Shown: positions 42,476 through 51,022 of the stretch, in pieces
Numbering within the stretch: the stretch's first letter is position 1
How the letters are laid out: every line of letters starts with the position of its first letter
Source: Clostridium sp. UBA699
GTDB taxonomy: Bacteria > Bacillota > Clostridia > Clostridiales > Clostridiaceae
Direction: 5' to 3'
DNA length: 64,000 nucleotides
NCBI GenBank assembly: GCA_002298915.1
Contig: DBML01000005.1
Location: forward strand, 1-64,000
Notes under the pieces: model-generated
What the model saw: only the letters and a program-made list of their open reading frames with translations
Databases searched by the model: none
What the model was told of the DNA's origin: nothing
Made by a program: the position numbers and the translations under genes

Positions 42476-43123
42476 ATGATCGACGTAGAGAATCTGAGTT
42501 TCTCCTATTCAGGGAAGGAACCGTATATACTTAACAATGTTAACATCCATATAGAAAAGGGCAGCTACGTGACCATAATGGGCGACAACGGCAGCGCGAA
42601 AACAACGCTGGCCAAGCTCATGCTCGGCCTGCTTAAGCCAGTCTCCGGCAGGGTGTCGGTCAAAGCGAAGCGAATGGGTTACCTGCCGCAGAACGCCAGG
42701 AACGTCAATTCTCAGTTCCCTATTACGGTATCGGAGTTCATGAGGTGCCACGCCAGGGCCATCGGCCTCAGGGACAATGACGAGATAGACCGCATGCTTA
42801 AAAGCCTGGGAATGCTCGGCCAAAAGTCCGAGCTCCTGGGAAACCTGTCCGGCGGCCAGCTTCAGAAGGTGCTGATAGCAAGGTGCCTCCTCGGAAGCCC
42901 CGAGCTGTTAGTCCTCGATGAGCCTTCGACAGGCCTCGACCACAGAAGTCAGGATGATGTGTATGCCCTGCTCAAGCGCATAAATGCCGAGCAGGGGGTG
43001 ACGGTCGTATCGGTTGAGCACAACCTGCACGCCGCCTACAAGAACTCGACGGTCATCTGCAGCATAGAGAAGTGCGCCGTGAAGACAAACGCGGTTGCCG
43101 GATTGAAAGGAGGCAGTGAGTAG
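42476..43123 (+). CDS. znuC: Zinc ABC transporter ATP-binding protein
   Basis: A 215-residue ABC ATPase for metal uptake. Walker A reads GDNGSAKTT (about 31-39), with Ala where most ABC proteins have Gly; I recall the same variant in other zinc-transporter ATPases, so it is probably not a defect. The signature is NLSGGQLQKVLIARCL (about 127-142) and Walker B LLVLDEPSTGLD. The ATG at 42476 has GGAGG seven bases upstream; an ATG at 42455 is less likely. It overlaps znuB by 8 bases. Confidence 0.92.
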   Translation: MIDVENLSFSYSGKEPYILNNVNIHIEKGSYVTIMGDNGSAKTTLAKLMLGLLKPVSGRVSVKAKRMGYLPQNARNVNSQFPITVSEFMRCHARAIGLRDNDEIDRMLKSLGMLGQKSELLGNLSGGQLQKVLIARCLLGSPELLVLDEPSTGLDHRSQDDVYALLKRINAEQGVTVVSVEHNLHAAYKNSTVICSIEKCAVKTNAVAGLKGGSE

Positions 43124-43928
43124 GATGCTTCATTACAGTTTCATGCAGAACGCCCTTGCAGCTGGGCTGTTCATTTCCATACTATGTCCCCTGGTAGGCA
43201 TCTTCCTGGTACTGAAGAGGCATTCCATGATGGGAGATGCACTTTCCCACTCCTCGTTTGCCGGCGTCGCGATCGGGCTCGTAACAGGGCTCAACCCGAT
43301 ATTGACTGCTTTCCTTTTCACCTCTGTGAGCGGGCTGCTCATAGAGTACCTGAGATCCTACTATAAAAAATATGCCGAACTGATACTGGTCATCGTGATG
43401 ACCCTTTCAGTCGGCATAGCTATAACTCTCATAAGCATGGGCAAGGCAAACGCCAACGTGAGCGCGTACCTCTTCGGAAGCATCCTCACAGTGACAAGGG
43501 GCGACCTGGCGATGGTGCTTGCACTGAGCCTTGTTTCGGTGATAGCCGTGTCTGCCCTCTACAACCAGCTCATATACATAACCCTCGACGAAGACGGGGC
43601 AAAGGTTGCCGGCGTTAAGGTAAAGCTCATCAACTACCTGTTCGCCCTGCTTGTAGCCGCTACAATCTCCGTTTCCCTCAGGATCATGGGCCTGCTTGTG
43701 GTCTCCTCGATGATAGCCATGCCTGTGGCCGCCGCCATGCAGCTGAACAAGGGCTTCCGGAAAACCCTCGTTTTCTCAGTGCTTTTCGGCTTCATAGACA
43801 TCATGGCCGGGCTTATCCTTTCCTACTATATGGATTCCGCCCCAGGGGGCACGATAGCCCTGGTCTCGGTTGCTCTCCTCGCGGTAGTGATGGCGGCTTC
43901 CAGGATCAGAATTCGATCCCTTCCCTAG
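43116..43928 (+). CDS. znuB: Zinc ABC transporter permease
   Basis: A 270-residue ABC-3 family permease with about eight membrane segments. It begins with FMQNALAAGLFISILCPLVGIFLVLKR, then MMGDALSHSSFAGVAIG, the family signature loop, and DEDGAKVAGVKVKLINYLFALL in the middle. Works with ZnuC and ZnuA. Its last 23 bases overlap the convergent cobO gene. Confidence 0.93.
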   Translation: MSRMLHYSFMQNALAAGLFISILCPLVGIFLVLKRHSMMGDALSHSSFAGVAIGLVTGLNPILTAFLFTSVSGLLIEYLRSYYKKYAELILVIVMTLSVGIAITLISMGKANANVSAYLFGSILTVTRGDLAMVLALSLVSVIAVSALYNQLIYITLDEDGAKVAGVKVKLINYLFALLVAATISVSLRIMGLLVVSSMIAMPVAAAMQLNKGFRKTLVFSVLFGFIDIMAGLILSYYMDSAPGGTIALVSVALLAVVMAASRIRIRSLP

Positions 43929-44421
43929 CCATTACGCCCTCGTTGTAGTAATGCTTAACCTCGAGCATCTCGGTGACAAGATTGGCCTTCTCTATGAGGC
44001 TTATGTGTGCGTACCTTCCGGTGATGACAACCTCGACATTAGGGTATCGCCTGTCAAGTACGCTTATCAGCTCCTCGACCGTAAAAAGCCCGTAGTGCAC
44101 AGCGAGGTTCGCTTCGTCGAGCACGACAACGTCATATTCTCCAGAGGCAAGCACCTCTTCCGACCTTTTCAGGCCCTCCCTTGCGGCATCTATGTCCTCC
44201 TGGGAGGGCTTTTCGTATATGAAGGAATCCGTCCCGAACTGCTGAAGATCAAATCCCGGAAGGTACTTGCCCGCATCCAGCTCGCTGTAGTTCATCCCTT
44301 TTAGGAACTGCCCGAAGTACACCTTTTTCCCTGAGCAAACCGCCCTGAGTGACAGCCCTAGCGCAGCAGTCGTCTTCCCTTTCCCGTTGCCTGTGTAAAC
44401 CTGTATGTAGCCCTTTTCCAT
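43906..44421 (-). CDS. cobO: Cob(I)alamin adenosyltransferase (CobO/BtuR type)
   Basis: A 171-residue P-loop enzyme that adds the adenosyl group to corrinoids. The ATP loop is YTGNGKGKTTAALG (about 9-22), followed by VYFGQFLKGMNYSE, VVVLDEANLAVHYGL (about 97-111) and VVITGRYA. Adenosylcobalamin-dependent mutases are usual in amino-acid fermenters; none is in this window. Ends inside the convergent znuB gene with a 23-base overlap and no separate terminator. Confidence 0.92.
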   Translation of the reverse strand: MEKGYIQVYTGNGKGKTTAALGLSLRAVCSGKKVYFGQFLKGMNYSELDAGKYLPGFDLQQFGTDSFIYEKPSQEDIDAAREGLKRSEEVLASGEYDVVVLDEANLAVHYGLFTVEELISVLDRRYPNVEVVITGRYAHISLIEKANLVTEMLEVKHYYNEGVMAREGIEF

Positions 44422-44426
44422 TGTCC

Positions 44427-45887
44427 TTACCTCCTGTTATCCATTAGCTCCCTAGCGGCAGCTCCTATCGTTGCAAATCCCTTATCAATGTCCTCCGGGC
44501 TTACCCTGGAGAATCCGAGCCTGAGGGTGCTCTCCCCTCCTTCTCCCGTGTAGAATATATCACCCGCCGTGAAAACCACTCCTTTTTCCAGGCAAGAACG
44601 CAGCAGCTCCCTTGAATTCAAACCGTCCAGCTCGAGGAACAGGTGCAGCCCTCCCGACCCCATCATGCGGCTGAAGGGTATGTGCTTCCTCGCGCGGTCG
44701 GCTGCGTACTCGTACTTCTCCTTATAGAAACGCTGAGCCTTCTTTATGTATTTGCCGTAACCCCCGTTCTGGAGGTAATCGAAAAGCACCGCCTGGTCGA
44801 TGGTCGAGGTGTGTATGTTCCTGCTCCTCTTTATGCTTTCAAGGCAGCCGGTCAGCCTTTCGTCCGCAAGTATCCATCCGATCCTTATGCCCGGAAAGAG
44901 CACCTTCGAGAAGCTCCCGATGTAAACCACGCCGCTGCTTCCCGCGCCAAAGGACGCGATGGGCGATACGTGCGCTCCGGAATACCTCAGCTCTTCGTTG
45001 AAGCCGTCCTCCACTATGGGCACATCGTGGTCCTTGAGCAGGCTGTAGCATTTCTGCCGTTTGCCGGCGGACATGACAACCCCCGTAGGGTTGTGGTAGG
45101 AGGGGATCAAGTATGCAAGGCTGAATCTGCCCTCCTTGAGTCGGGCTTCCAGCTTCTCCGTGTTAATTCCGTCATCCTCCATGTCTATTCCCTCTATGTC
45201 CAGCCCGTGAAGCCTCATTATCTTTAGGGCGGTGTTGTGGGTGGGGTTCTCGCAAAGCACCCTGTCCCCAGGCTCCGTCAGGGCAGAAATGACCAGGTCG
45301 AAGCCCTCCGTGAAGCCGTTCGTTATGATGATGCCCTTTCCAGCAGTATTGACACCCTTGCTCTCCATATACGACCTCAGGTAGTTGATGAGAGGCCTGT
45401 AGCCCTGTGCATAACCGTAGTTAAGCAGCTTCTCCCCTTCAGCGGAAAGCCTGTTGAGGAATGAGCGCTTGAACTCCTGCGCATCGAAGAGCGATTCGTC
45501 AGGTGCTATGCTCTTGAAGGAGATCATGCCCTTCTTCCAGGCCGGCTCATGCTTTATTATGTCGAGCTCCTCGGCTTTCCTTCCATATCCCGACAGCCGG
45601 CTCGTCCAGTCCAAATCCCAGGCCTTGCCCTCGGGTGAGCCCGAACGTGATATGAAGGCGCCTTTCCCTTCTATTATGGTTATCAGCCCGTCATCATTGA
45701 GCTTTTCGTAGGCGCAGTTCACAGTGTTCCTGCTTAGCTTCAGCAGGTCGGCAAGCTCCCTCGTGGATGGGAGCTTTTCGTCCTTCTGGTACATCCCCTT
45801 CAAGATAAGCCCCTTGATGTAGCCTGCCAGCTGCATGTATACTGTTTTGCTCCTGTCGATCTTGAAATCGGAAAACATAGCATCCAC
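44427..45887 (-). CDS. MocR-family transcriptional regulator (GntR HTH plus aminotransferase-like domain)
   Basis: A 486-residue fusion regulator. The N-terminal winged helix (about 10-78) includes STRELADLLKLSRNTVNCAY, typical of GntR. The rest is a fold type I aminotransferase domain with PTHNTALKIM, PSYHNPTGVVMS (about 259-270) and the PLP lysine in YIGSFSKVLFPGIRIGW (about 322-338). MocR proteins sense PLP-linked ligands; PdxR, GabR and DdlR are known examples. DdlR controls a D-Ala-D-Ala ligase gene, and here two such ligase genes lie directly upstream, so a DdlR-like role is attractive but unproven. Confidence 0.88.
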   Translation of the reverse strand: MDAMFSDFKIDRSKTVYMQLAGYIKGLILKGMYQKDEKLPSTRELADLLKLSRNTVNCAYEKLNDDGLITIIEGKGAFISRSGSPEGKAWDLDWTSRLSGYGRKAEELDIIKHEPAWKKGMISFKSIAPDESLFDAQEFKRSFLNRLSAEGEKLLNYGYAQGYRPLINYLRSYMESKGVNTAGKGIIITNGFTEGFDLVISALTEPGDRVLCENPTHNTALKIMRLHGLDIEGIDMEDDGINTEKLEARLKEGRFSLAYLIPSYHNPTGVVMSAGKRQKCYSLLKDHDVPIVEDGFNEELRYSGAHVSPIASFGAGSSGVVYIGSFSKVLFPGIRIGWILADERLTGCLESIKRSRNIHTSTIDQAVLFDYLQNGGYGKYIKKAQRFYKEKYEYAADRARKHIPFSRMMGSGGLHLFLELDGLNSRELLRSCLEKGVVFTAGDIFYTGEGGESTLRLGFSRVSPEDIDKGFATIGAAARELMDNRR

Positions 45888-45911
45888 TCCTTCCTTACAT
45901 TTTCACACAAA

Positions 45912-45957
45912 ACAAAAAAAAAATAAAGAACCGTGAAGAAAATAATCCACGGTTCCC
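45912..45957 (-). terminator. Terminator after the first ddl gene
   Basis: Stem GAACCGTG / CACGGTTC (45928-45935 with 45948-45955), followed on the minus strand by TTTATTTTTTTTTT. It separates the ligase genes from the MocR gene. Confidence 0.8.
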
Positions 45958-45968
45958 TATAGATTGCA

Positions 45969-46874
45969 CTATCTCTCGACCTTGACGGATGCTTCCGTGA
46001 TCGTCTCAAGCAGCTGTGGGAAGGACATCCCGGCACCTCTAGCGCCCTTAGGGAAGAGGCTGTTCCTCGTCATGCCTGGGTTTGTGTTCAGCTCAAGCAC
46101 GTAAGGCACCCCGTCCTTGACTATCATGTCCACCCTCACGTAGACCTGGCATTTCAGGACGTCCCAGCAGCCCTTCGCCATCTCCTCCACCTTCCTGTTG
46201 AGGGTTTCCTCCAGCTGTATCACTGTTTCCTCTGTGCCTCCGTCCGTGTACTTTGCCGTGTAGTCGAAGAACTCGGCGTTCGGCTTGATGGAAATGACGG
46301 CTATCATCTTCCCGTCCAGCATGCAGCAGGTTATCTCGTCACCCTTTATGTACTTCTCAATAATCACCTCTTTGTCGTACTTGAAAGCAAGTTCGACAGC
46401 TTCCTCTATGTCCTCTTTTCTCTTTATTATGTTCGTTGCGACGCTGGAGCCTCCGCAGTTAGGCTTGACCACAACCGGGTACCCTATCTCGTCGAGCCTG
46501 CCGTAATCTATGCCCTCCATCGACCTGACGGAAAGCCAGTCAGCCGTGTTTATACCTGCGCTCCTTAGAAGCCTCTTCGTTATGTCCTTGTCCATGCATA
46601 TGCCGCTTGTGAGCGGACCGCAGCCCGAGTAAGGTATGTCCATCGTTTCCAGCACCGCCTGGACCGTGCCGTCTTCCCCGAACTTGCCGTGAAGGACTAT
46701 GAACGCGAAGTCTATGTCCTTAGCCTTGGTGAAAACGTCCTGCTTGCTGTCTATTACAATCTCCCTGACATCGTACTTGCTCCTGTCGAAGTTTCCGAAC
46801 ACTTCTTTTCCCGAATTCAAGGAAACTTCCCTCTCGGAAGATACTCCTCCCATTATTACTCCAACCTTCATCAT
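45969..46874 (-). CDS. ddl: D-alanine-D-alanine ligase, copy 1
   Basis: A 301-residue ATP-grasp enzyme that makes D-Ala-D-Ala for peptidoglycan. It has GGVSSEREVSLNSG (about 9-22), VLHGKFGEDGTVQAVLE (about 59-75), GYPVVVKPNCGGSSVATNI (about 130-148), FFDYTAKY (omega-loop Tyr, about 203-210) and VLELNTNPGMTRNSLFPKGA (about 258-277). The start is MMKVG behind AAGGAGG. The neighbouring upstream gene encodes a close paralogue. The conserved omega-loop tyrosine argues for D-Ala rather than D-lactate specificity. Confidence 0.9.
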   Translation of the reverse strand: MMKVGVIMGGVSSEREVSLNSGKEVFGNFDRSKYDVREIVIDSKQDVFTKAKDIDFAFIVLHGKFGEDGTVQAVLETMDIPYSGCGPLTSGICMDKDITKRLLRSAGINTADWLSVRSMEGIDYGRLDEIGYPVVVKPNCGGSSVATNIIKRKEDIEEAVELAFKYDKEVIIEKYIKGDEITCCMLDGKMIAVISIKPNAEFFDYTAKYTDGGTEETVIQLEETLNRKVEEMAKGCWDVLKCQVYVRVDMIVKDGVPYVLELNTNPGMTRNSLFPKGARGAGMSFPQLLETITEASVKVER

Positions 46875-47007
46875 TCCCGCCTCCTTCTTGCTTCTTAATT
46901 CTATTCTACATCCCGGGCGCTATAAATAAAGTACCAGCGGCCGGCAATTTCAAGCCCCTTCTGGACCACATGAAAATAAACGGAGCTGTCCCAGGCAGTT
47001 AAGCCCG

Positions 47008-47034
47008 AAAACAGCCCATTCATTATCATTATCA
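47008..47034 (-). promoter_or_regulatory. Fur-box-like repeat between the two ddl genes
   Basis: On the minus strand the sequence after the copy 2 stop reads TGATAATGATAATGA, resembling the GATAATGATAAT half of a Fur box. It lies 135-160 bases before ddl copy 1 and could simply be an AT-rich repeat. Confidence 0.25.
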
Positions 47035-47934
47035 TTTTCTTTTTATCTTCAGAGAAGCCTGTACTATCCTTTCAAGCATTTCGCCATAGCTTATCCCGGC
47101 TCCCTTAACGCCTTTGGGAAATATGCTGCCCTGCGTATGTCCCGGAAGCGTGTTGAGCTCAAGCACGTAAGGCGTGCCGTCCTTGATTATCATATCCACC
47201 CTGCCCATGACCTTGCACTTGCAAACCTTCCAGCATTTATTCGCCATATCCACTATCTTGCTGTGAAGCTCGTCAGGGAACTTAACTACAGTTTCCTGTG
47301 TGCCGCTGTCCTTGTACTTTGCCTCGTAGTCGAAGAATTCAGCGTTGTGCTTAATCAGCACCACCGCCACAACCTTATCCTCCAGGATGCAGCAGCTTAT
47401 CTCATCACCCTTGATGAATTTCTCTATTATCACTTCATTGTCAAACTGGAAGGCCAGTTCAACTGCATCAGCGAGGAGTTCCCTGCTCTTTACTATGTTT
47501 GTTGCAACGCTCGACCCACCGCAGTTCGGCTTGACAACGACCGGATAGCCGATCTTTTCGATGTAATCGTAGTCTATCTCCTCAACGGATGTCACGGTCA
47601 GCCATGGCGCTGTGTTTATGTCTGCGCTTTTGAGTATCCGCTTCGTGATATCCTTATCCATGCAGATTGCGCTGGACATTGGTCCCGACCCCGTATATGG
47701 CACGCCATAGCTCTCCAGCACGCTCTGGACCATTCCGTCCTCTCCGAACCTGCCGTGCAGCACAAGGTAGGCAAAATCAAGCTCCCTCGCTTTAGCAAGA
47801 TCCTCCATCGTATCTATCTGAACCTTGACCACATCGTATTTCTCCTTGTCGAAAGCGGCAAACACTTCTTCTCCTGAATTGAGAGAAACCGGTCTCTCTG
47901 AAGACAATCCGCCCATTATAATACCTACCTTCAT
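47032..47934 (-). CDS. ddl: D-alanine-D-alanine ligase, copy 2
   Basis: A 300-residue ATP-grasp ligase, clearly a tandem paralogue of the downstream copy. It keeps GGLSSERPVSLNSG, VLHGRFGEDGMVQSVLE, KPNCGGSSVATNI and the omega-loop FFDYEAKY. It differs near the second D-Ala site, where copy 1 has ELNTNPGMTRNSLFPKG and this copy has ELNTLPGHTQGSIFPKG. The Met-to-His change may alter substrate preference or regulation. The ATG at 47934 is preferred over 47949 because GGAGTG sits upstream of it. Confidence 0.9.
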   Translation of the reverse strand: MKVGIIMGGLSSERPVSLNSGEEVFAAFDKEKYDVVKVQIDTMEDLAKARELDFAYLVLHGRFGEDGMVQSVLESYGVPYTGSGPMSSAICMDKDITKRILKSADINTAPWLTVTSVEEIDYDYIEKIGYPVVVKPNCGGSSVATNIVKSRELLADAVELAFQFDNEVIIEKFIKGDEISCCILEDKVVAVVLIKHNAEFFDYEAKYKDSGTQETVVKFPDELHSKIVDMANKCWKVCKCKVMGRVDMIIKDGTPYVLELNTLPGHTQGSIFPKGVKGAGISYGEMLERIVQASLKIKRK

Positions 47935-48036
47935 AGCATCACACTCCATTTTTTTATTAGAATATTCCCAATATTCTTAATTATATTGTACACCAAATCC
48001 GTTCAAAAATCAGCATCCGGTCCAAAATAATTACCG

Positions 48037-48065
48037 TAGACTTTGCGGCGCAATTGTTCTATAAT
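48037..48065 (+). promoter_or_regulatory. Promoter of the thiamine operon
   Basis: TAGACT (48037-48042), 17-bp spacer, perfect TATAAT (48060-48065), ending 17 bases before the TPP riboswitch. Confidence 0.65.
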
Positions 48066-48082
48066 GGGTGATGAAATGAATA

Positions 48083-48172
48083 TCAAGTTGTGGGGGAGCC
48101 TTCTTGGCTGAGAAGATAAAATCTGACCCTTGGAACCTGATCCAGTTAGAACTGGCGTAGGGAAGCAATTGA
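48083..48172 (+). promoter_or_regulatory. TPP riboswitch (THI element)
   Basis: Contains the conserved TPP aptamer pieces in order: GGGGGAGCC, GGCTGAGA, AATCTGACCCTTGGAACCTG, ATCCAGTTAGAACTGG and GCGTAGGGAAGC. Closing stem around TCAAGTTG / CAATTGA. It precedes thiD and a terminator, so TPP should stop transcription of the operon. Confidence 0.96.
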
Positions 48173-48196
48173 AGCGGAACAGAATCTGCTGTTTTC

Positions 48197-48229
48197 AAGT
48201 GTGTTGCTTTGCTGCTGCACGCTTTTTTT
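48197..48229 (+). terminator. TPP-controlled terminator
   Basis: GTGTGTTGC pairs with GCTGCACGC (48199-48207 with 48214-48222, one mismatch and two GU pairs), followed by seven T residues and then the thiD ribosome binding site. Confidence 0.75.
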
Positions 48230-48268
48230 AATGCTTGCATTTCAAATCAGAATATCAAGGAGGATATC

Positions 48269-49069
48269 ATGAAGAAAGTATTGACAATCGCAGGCTCTGA
48301 TAGCTGCGGAGGCGCCGGGATACAGGCCGACCTCAAGACGATGAGCGCTCTCGGGGTATACGGCATGAGCGTCATAACGGCGGTCACTGCGCAGAACACG
48401 CAGGGGGTCCACGACGTGCAGGAGATTTCCCTTGGGCTTGTAGAGGCCCAGATAAGGTCCATCTTCGACGACATAGAGGTTGACTGTGTGAAGATCGGCA
48501 TGGTCTCGAATCCTGAGATAATAATGCTCATAAAAAGGCTTCTTGGCGAATACGGAGCCAACAAGGTGGTCCTTGACCCCGTCATGGTTTCCAAGAGCGG
48601 CTACTACCTCCTCAAGGAGGAAGCCCAGGACGCGCTCAAAGAGCTTATCGGTTCGGCATACCTGGTTACCCCGAACATCCCCGAGGCCGAGGTCCTGACA
48701 GGCATCAAGATCGAGGATGAGGAGGACATGAAGGAGGCGGCCCTAAGGATAAGGGAGCTCGGCGCACAAAACGTGCTCGTCAAGGGAGGACACAGATGCA
48801 ACGACGCCAGCGACGTTCTCCTGTCAGGCGAAATATTCTACATACTCGAAGGGAAGAGGATCCAGACCAACAACACTCACGGGACTGGCTGCACCCTCTC
48901 CTCAGCCATAGCTTCGAACCTTGCTAAAGGCATGTGCATCATGGACGCAGTGTCCGCTTCGAAGCGCTACATCACAAGGGCAATCGAGGACTCCTTTTCC
49001 ATAGGTGAAGGCGTTGGACCGGTGGGCCACTTCGTAGAACTGTATGAGAAAGCAGGTGTCCTCTATTGA
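48269..49069 (+). CDS. thiD: Hydroxymethylpyrimidine / phosphomethylpyrimidine kinase
   Basis: A 266-residue ribokinase-like enzyme that phosphorylates HMP twice for thiamine synthesis. It shows AGSDSCGGAGIQADLKTMSA (about 7-26), GMSVITAVTAQNTQGV, DPVMVSKSGYYLL (about 108-120), TPNIPEAEVL and the C-terminal HGTGCTLSSAIASNLAKG. The ATG at 48269 has AAGGAGG upstream; the open frame to 48209 covers the terminator and is not coding. First gene of the thiamine salvage operon. Confidence 0.95.
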   Translation: MKKVLTIAGSDSCGGAGIQADLKTMSALGVYGMSVITAVTAQNTQGVHDVQEISLGLVEAQIRSIFDDIEVDCVKIGMVSNPEIIMLIKRLLGEYGANKVVLDPVMVSKSGYYLLKEEAQDALKELIGSAYLVTPNIPEAEVLTGIKIEDEEDMKEAALRIRELGAQNVLVKGGHRCNDASDVLLSGEIFYILEGKRIQTNNTHGTGCTLSSAIASNLAKGMCIMDAVSASKRYITRAIEDSFSIGEGVGPVGHFVELYEKAGVLY

Positions 49070-50229
49070 ATAAGATAAAGAACTCCTCTATGTTCCTGCT
49101 CTGGGCGGGCGCGGCGATCTCCATAGCCGAGATCTATACAGGAGGTATAATTGCGCCCCTGGGGCTTGCAAAGGGGCTTGCGGCGATACTGCTCGGCCAC
49201 CTCATAGGCACACTGCTGCTGGCCTTCGGAGGGTACGTCTCATTTGCAGGCAAAAAGAACGCCATGGAAAAGGTCAGGGACTCCTTCGGAAGCGGCGGCG
49301 TTAAGCTGGTAGCAGCACTGAACGTCCTGCAGCTCCTTGGCTGGTCCGCCGTCATGATAATTCAGGCGGGACGCGCTCTTAACGGCCTTGTGCCTATGTT
49401 CCAGGGTTTCGGGCTGGCGATAGTCGGGGTGATCGTCTTCTTCTGGTTCTTCTTCTTCAACAACTTCTCGAAGAGGATAAACGACATCTCTGTCTTGCTG
49501 CTCATACTGCTTTGCGGCGTCCTGTTCATGAACTTTTCGGGAGCAGCGCCTGTTCTTCCTAAGGATTCCATAAGCTTCGTGCTGGCGCTCGAGATATCGA
49601 TCTCGATGCCGATATCCTGGCTTCCCCTCATCGGCGACTACGCGAAGGACGGGGAGAGCAGCAGAGGCGTTTTCCTGGGAAGCTTTTTCGGCTACTTCCT
49701 GGCGAGCAGCTTCATGTACATACTCGGGCTGCTCATAATGCTGTACACCGGCATGGACGTGATCGAGTTCCTTTCCGGCAACAGCTTCAAGGTCGCGGGA
49801 ATACTTGTCATCCTGCTCTCCACCGTCACGACAACGTTCCTGGACGTATACTCTGCCGTCGTTTCCTCGAAGCAGATTTTCCCGGTCAAGAACGAGAACA
49901 TGATGGTGCTTGTTTACACGGTTATTGCCACGGCGGTTGCCTATGTTTTCCCTATCGAGGGCTACCAGAGCTTCCTGCTGCTCATAGGAAGCGTGTTCAT
50001 CCCCGTATATACAGTGGTTTTCACCGGCTGCCTGATGGGCGAAAGCGAGGAACCTTCTTCCTTCAATGTGGTTGGGATCGCCCTTGCGGCCTGCGGGACC
50101 CTGCTCTATAACTACCTTTCAGCAAACGGCATCGGGATGCCGACAATAATAGTGCTTGCTGCCGTGTCTTCAACTTACATGATCATAAAGAAAATATCCG
50201 TATTTGGAGGAGTTGCAAATGAACAATAA
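49066..50229 (+). CDS. cytX: Hydroxymethylpyrimidine transporter CytX-like
   Basis: A 387-residue permease of the nucleobase:cation symporter-1 family with about eleven membrane segments. It starts FLLWAGAAISIAEIYTGGIIAPLG, a typical CytX N-terminus, and has GWSAVMIIQAGRALN and SMPISWLPLIGDYAKDGES, the NCS1 motif. The thiamine operon and TPP riboswitch point to uptake of HMP or a related pyrimidine. Starts with TTG that overlaps the thiD stop, with AGGTG upstream. Confidence 0.9.
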   Translation: MNKIKNSSMFLLWAGAAISIAEIYTGGIIAPLGLAKGLAAILLGHLIGTLLLAFGGYVSFAGKKNAMEKVRDSFGSGGVKLVAALNVLQLLGWSAVMIIQAGRALNGLVPMFQGFGLAIVGVIVFFWFFFFNNFSKRINDISVLLLILLCGVLFMNFSGAAPVLPKDSISFVLALEISISMPISWLPLIGDYAKDGESSRGVFLGSFFGYFLASSFMYILGLLIMLYTGMDVIEFLSGNSFKVAGILVILLSTVTTTFLDVYSAVVSSKQIFPVKNENMMVLVYTVIATAVAYVFPIEGYQSFLLLIGSVFIPVYTVVFTGCLMGESEEPSSFNVVGIALAACGTLLYNYLSANGIGMPTIIVLAAVSSTYMIIKKISVFGGVANEQ

Positions 50230-51022
50230 CGAAAAACTTGCCGACATACTTTCCGCCGTGAGGAAAAAGGTTCCTCTCGTGCACGCCATAACGAACTACG
50301 TCACGATAAACGACTGCGCCAACGTGCTTCTTTCCTACGGCGCGTCCCCTGCAATGTGCGAGTGCTGCGACGAGGTTTACGACTTCGCAAAGATTTCCTC
50401 GTCAGTGTACATCAACCTGGGGACGCTCACGAAGGAGCAGGAGGAAAGCGTTATCCTTGCCGGCAGGTCTGCAAGGGAGCACAACGTGCCTGTTGTCCTT
50501 GACCCCGTTGCCTGCGGCGCCATACCGAGGAAGCTTGAGGTGATCAGGAAGCTTCATGAGACAGGAAGGATAGACGTGATCAAAGGGAACATCGGTGAGA
50601 TAAAGTTCCTTGCCGGCGTGGATTCCCTGACAAGGGGCGTAGACTCCCTGGACACGGGCGACGGAGCACTTGAAGCCTGCAAGGCCGTTGCAGAGAAATA
50701 CGGCTGCGTGGTCGCTGCTACGGGCGCCCAGGACTACGTCACCGACGGCAAGAGGAGCGCCGTGATTAAGAACGGCACGGAGCTTTTCACAAGGATAACA
50801 GGGGCAGGCTGCATGACCGGCGCGATATGCGCAGGCGCAGCGGGCGCCGGCGACGACCTTTTCCTCTCGACTGTATCGGCGATACTCACGATGAACGTGG
50901 CGGGCGAGGACGCCGCGAAGAAAGCAAGCCTTCCGGGCAGCTTCAGAGTCAGCTTCATAGACTCGATATACGCCCTCGATGAAGAAAAGCTTGTGAAGGA
51001 AGGTAACGTGGAATGGATCTAA
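50219..51022 (+). CDS. thiM: Hydroxyethylthiazole kinase
   Basis: A 267-residue ribokinase-fold enzyme that phosphorylates the thiazole alcohol salvaged from outside. Motifs: VPLVHAITNYVTINDCANVLL (about 20-40), SPAMCECCDEVYDF, PVVLDPVACGAIPRK (about 93-107), DVIKGNIGEIKFLAG and TRITGAGCMTGAICAG near the active site. The ATG at 50219 has GGAGGAG upstream; it overlaps the end of cytX. Confidence 0.95.
   Translation: MNNNEKLADILSAVRKKVPLVHAITNYVTINDCANVLLSYGASPAMCECCDEVYDFAKISSSVYINLGTLTKEQEESVILAGRSAREHNVPVVLDPVACGAIPRKLEVIRKLHETGRIDVIKGNIGEIKFLAGVDSLTRGVDSLDTGDGALEACKAVAEKYGCVVAATGAQDYVTDGKRSAVIKNGTELFTRITGAGCMTGAICAGAAGAGDDLFLSTVSAILTMNVAGEDAAKKASLPGSFRVSFIDSIYALDEEKLVKEGNVEWI

Noticed and set aside
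42509..42540. Defective Walker A in ZnuC (GSAKTT instead of GSGKTT)
   Set aside because: As I recall, the alanine occurs in other zinc-uptake ATPases, so it is likely normal for the family.
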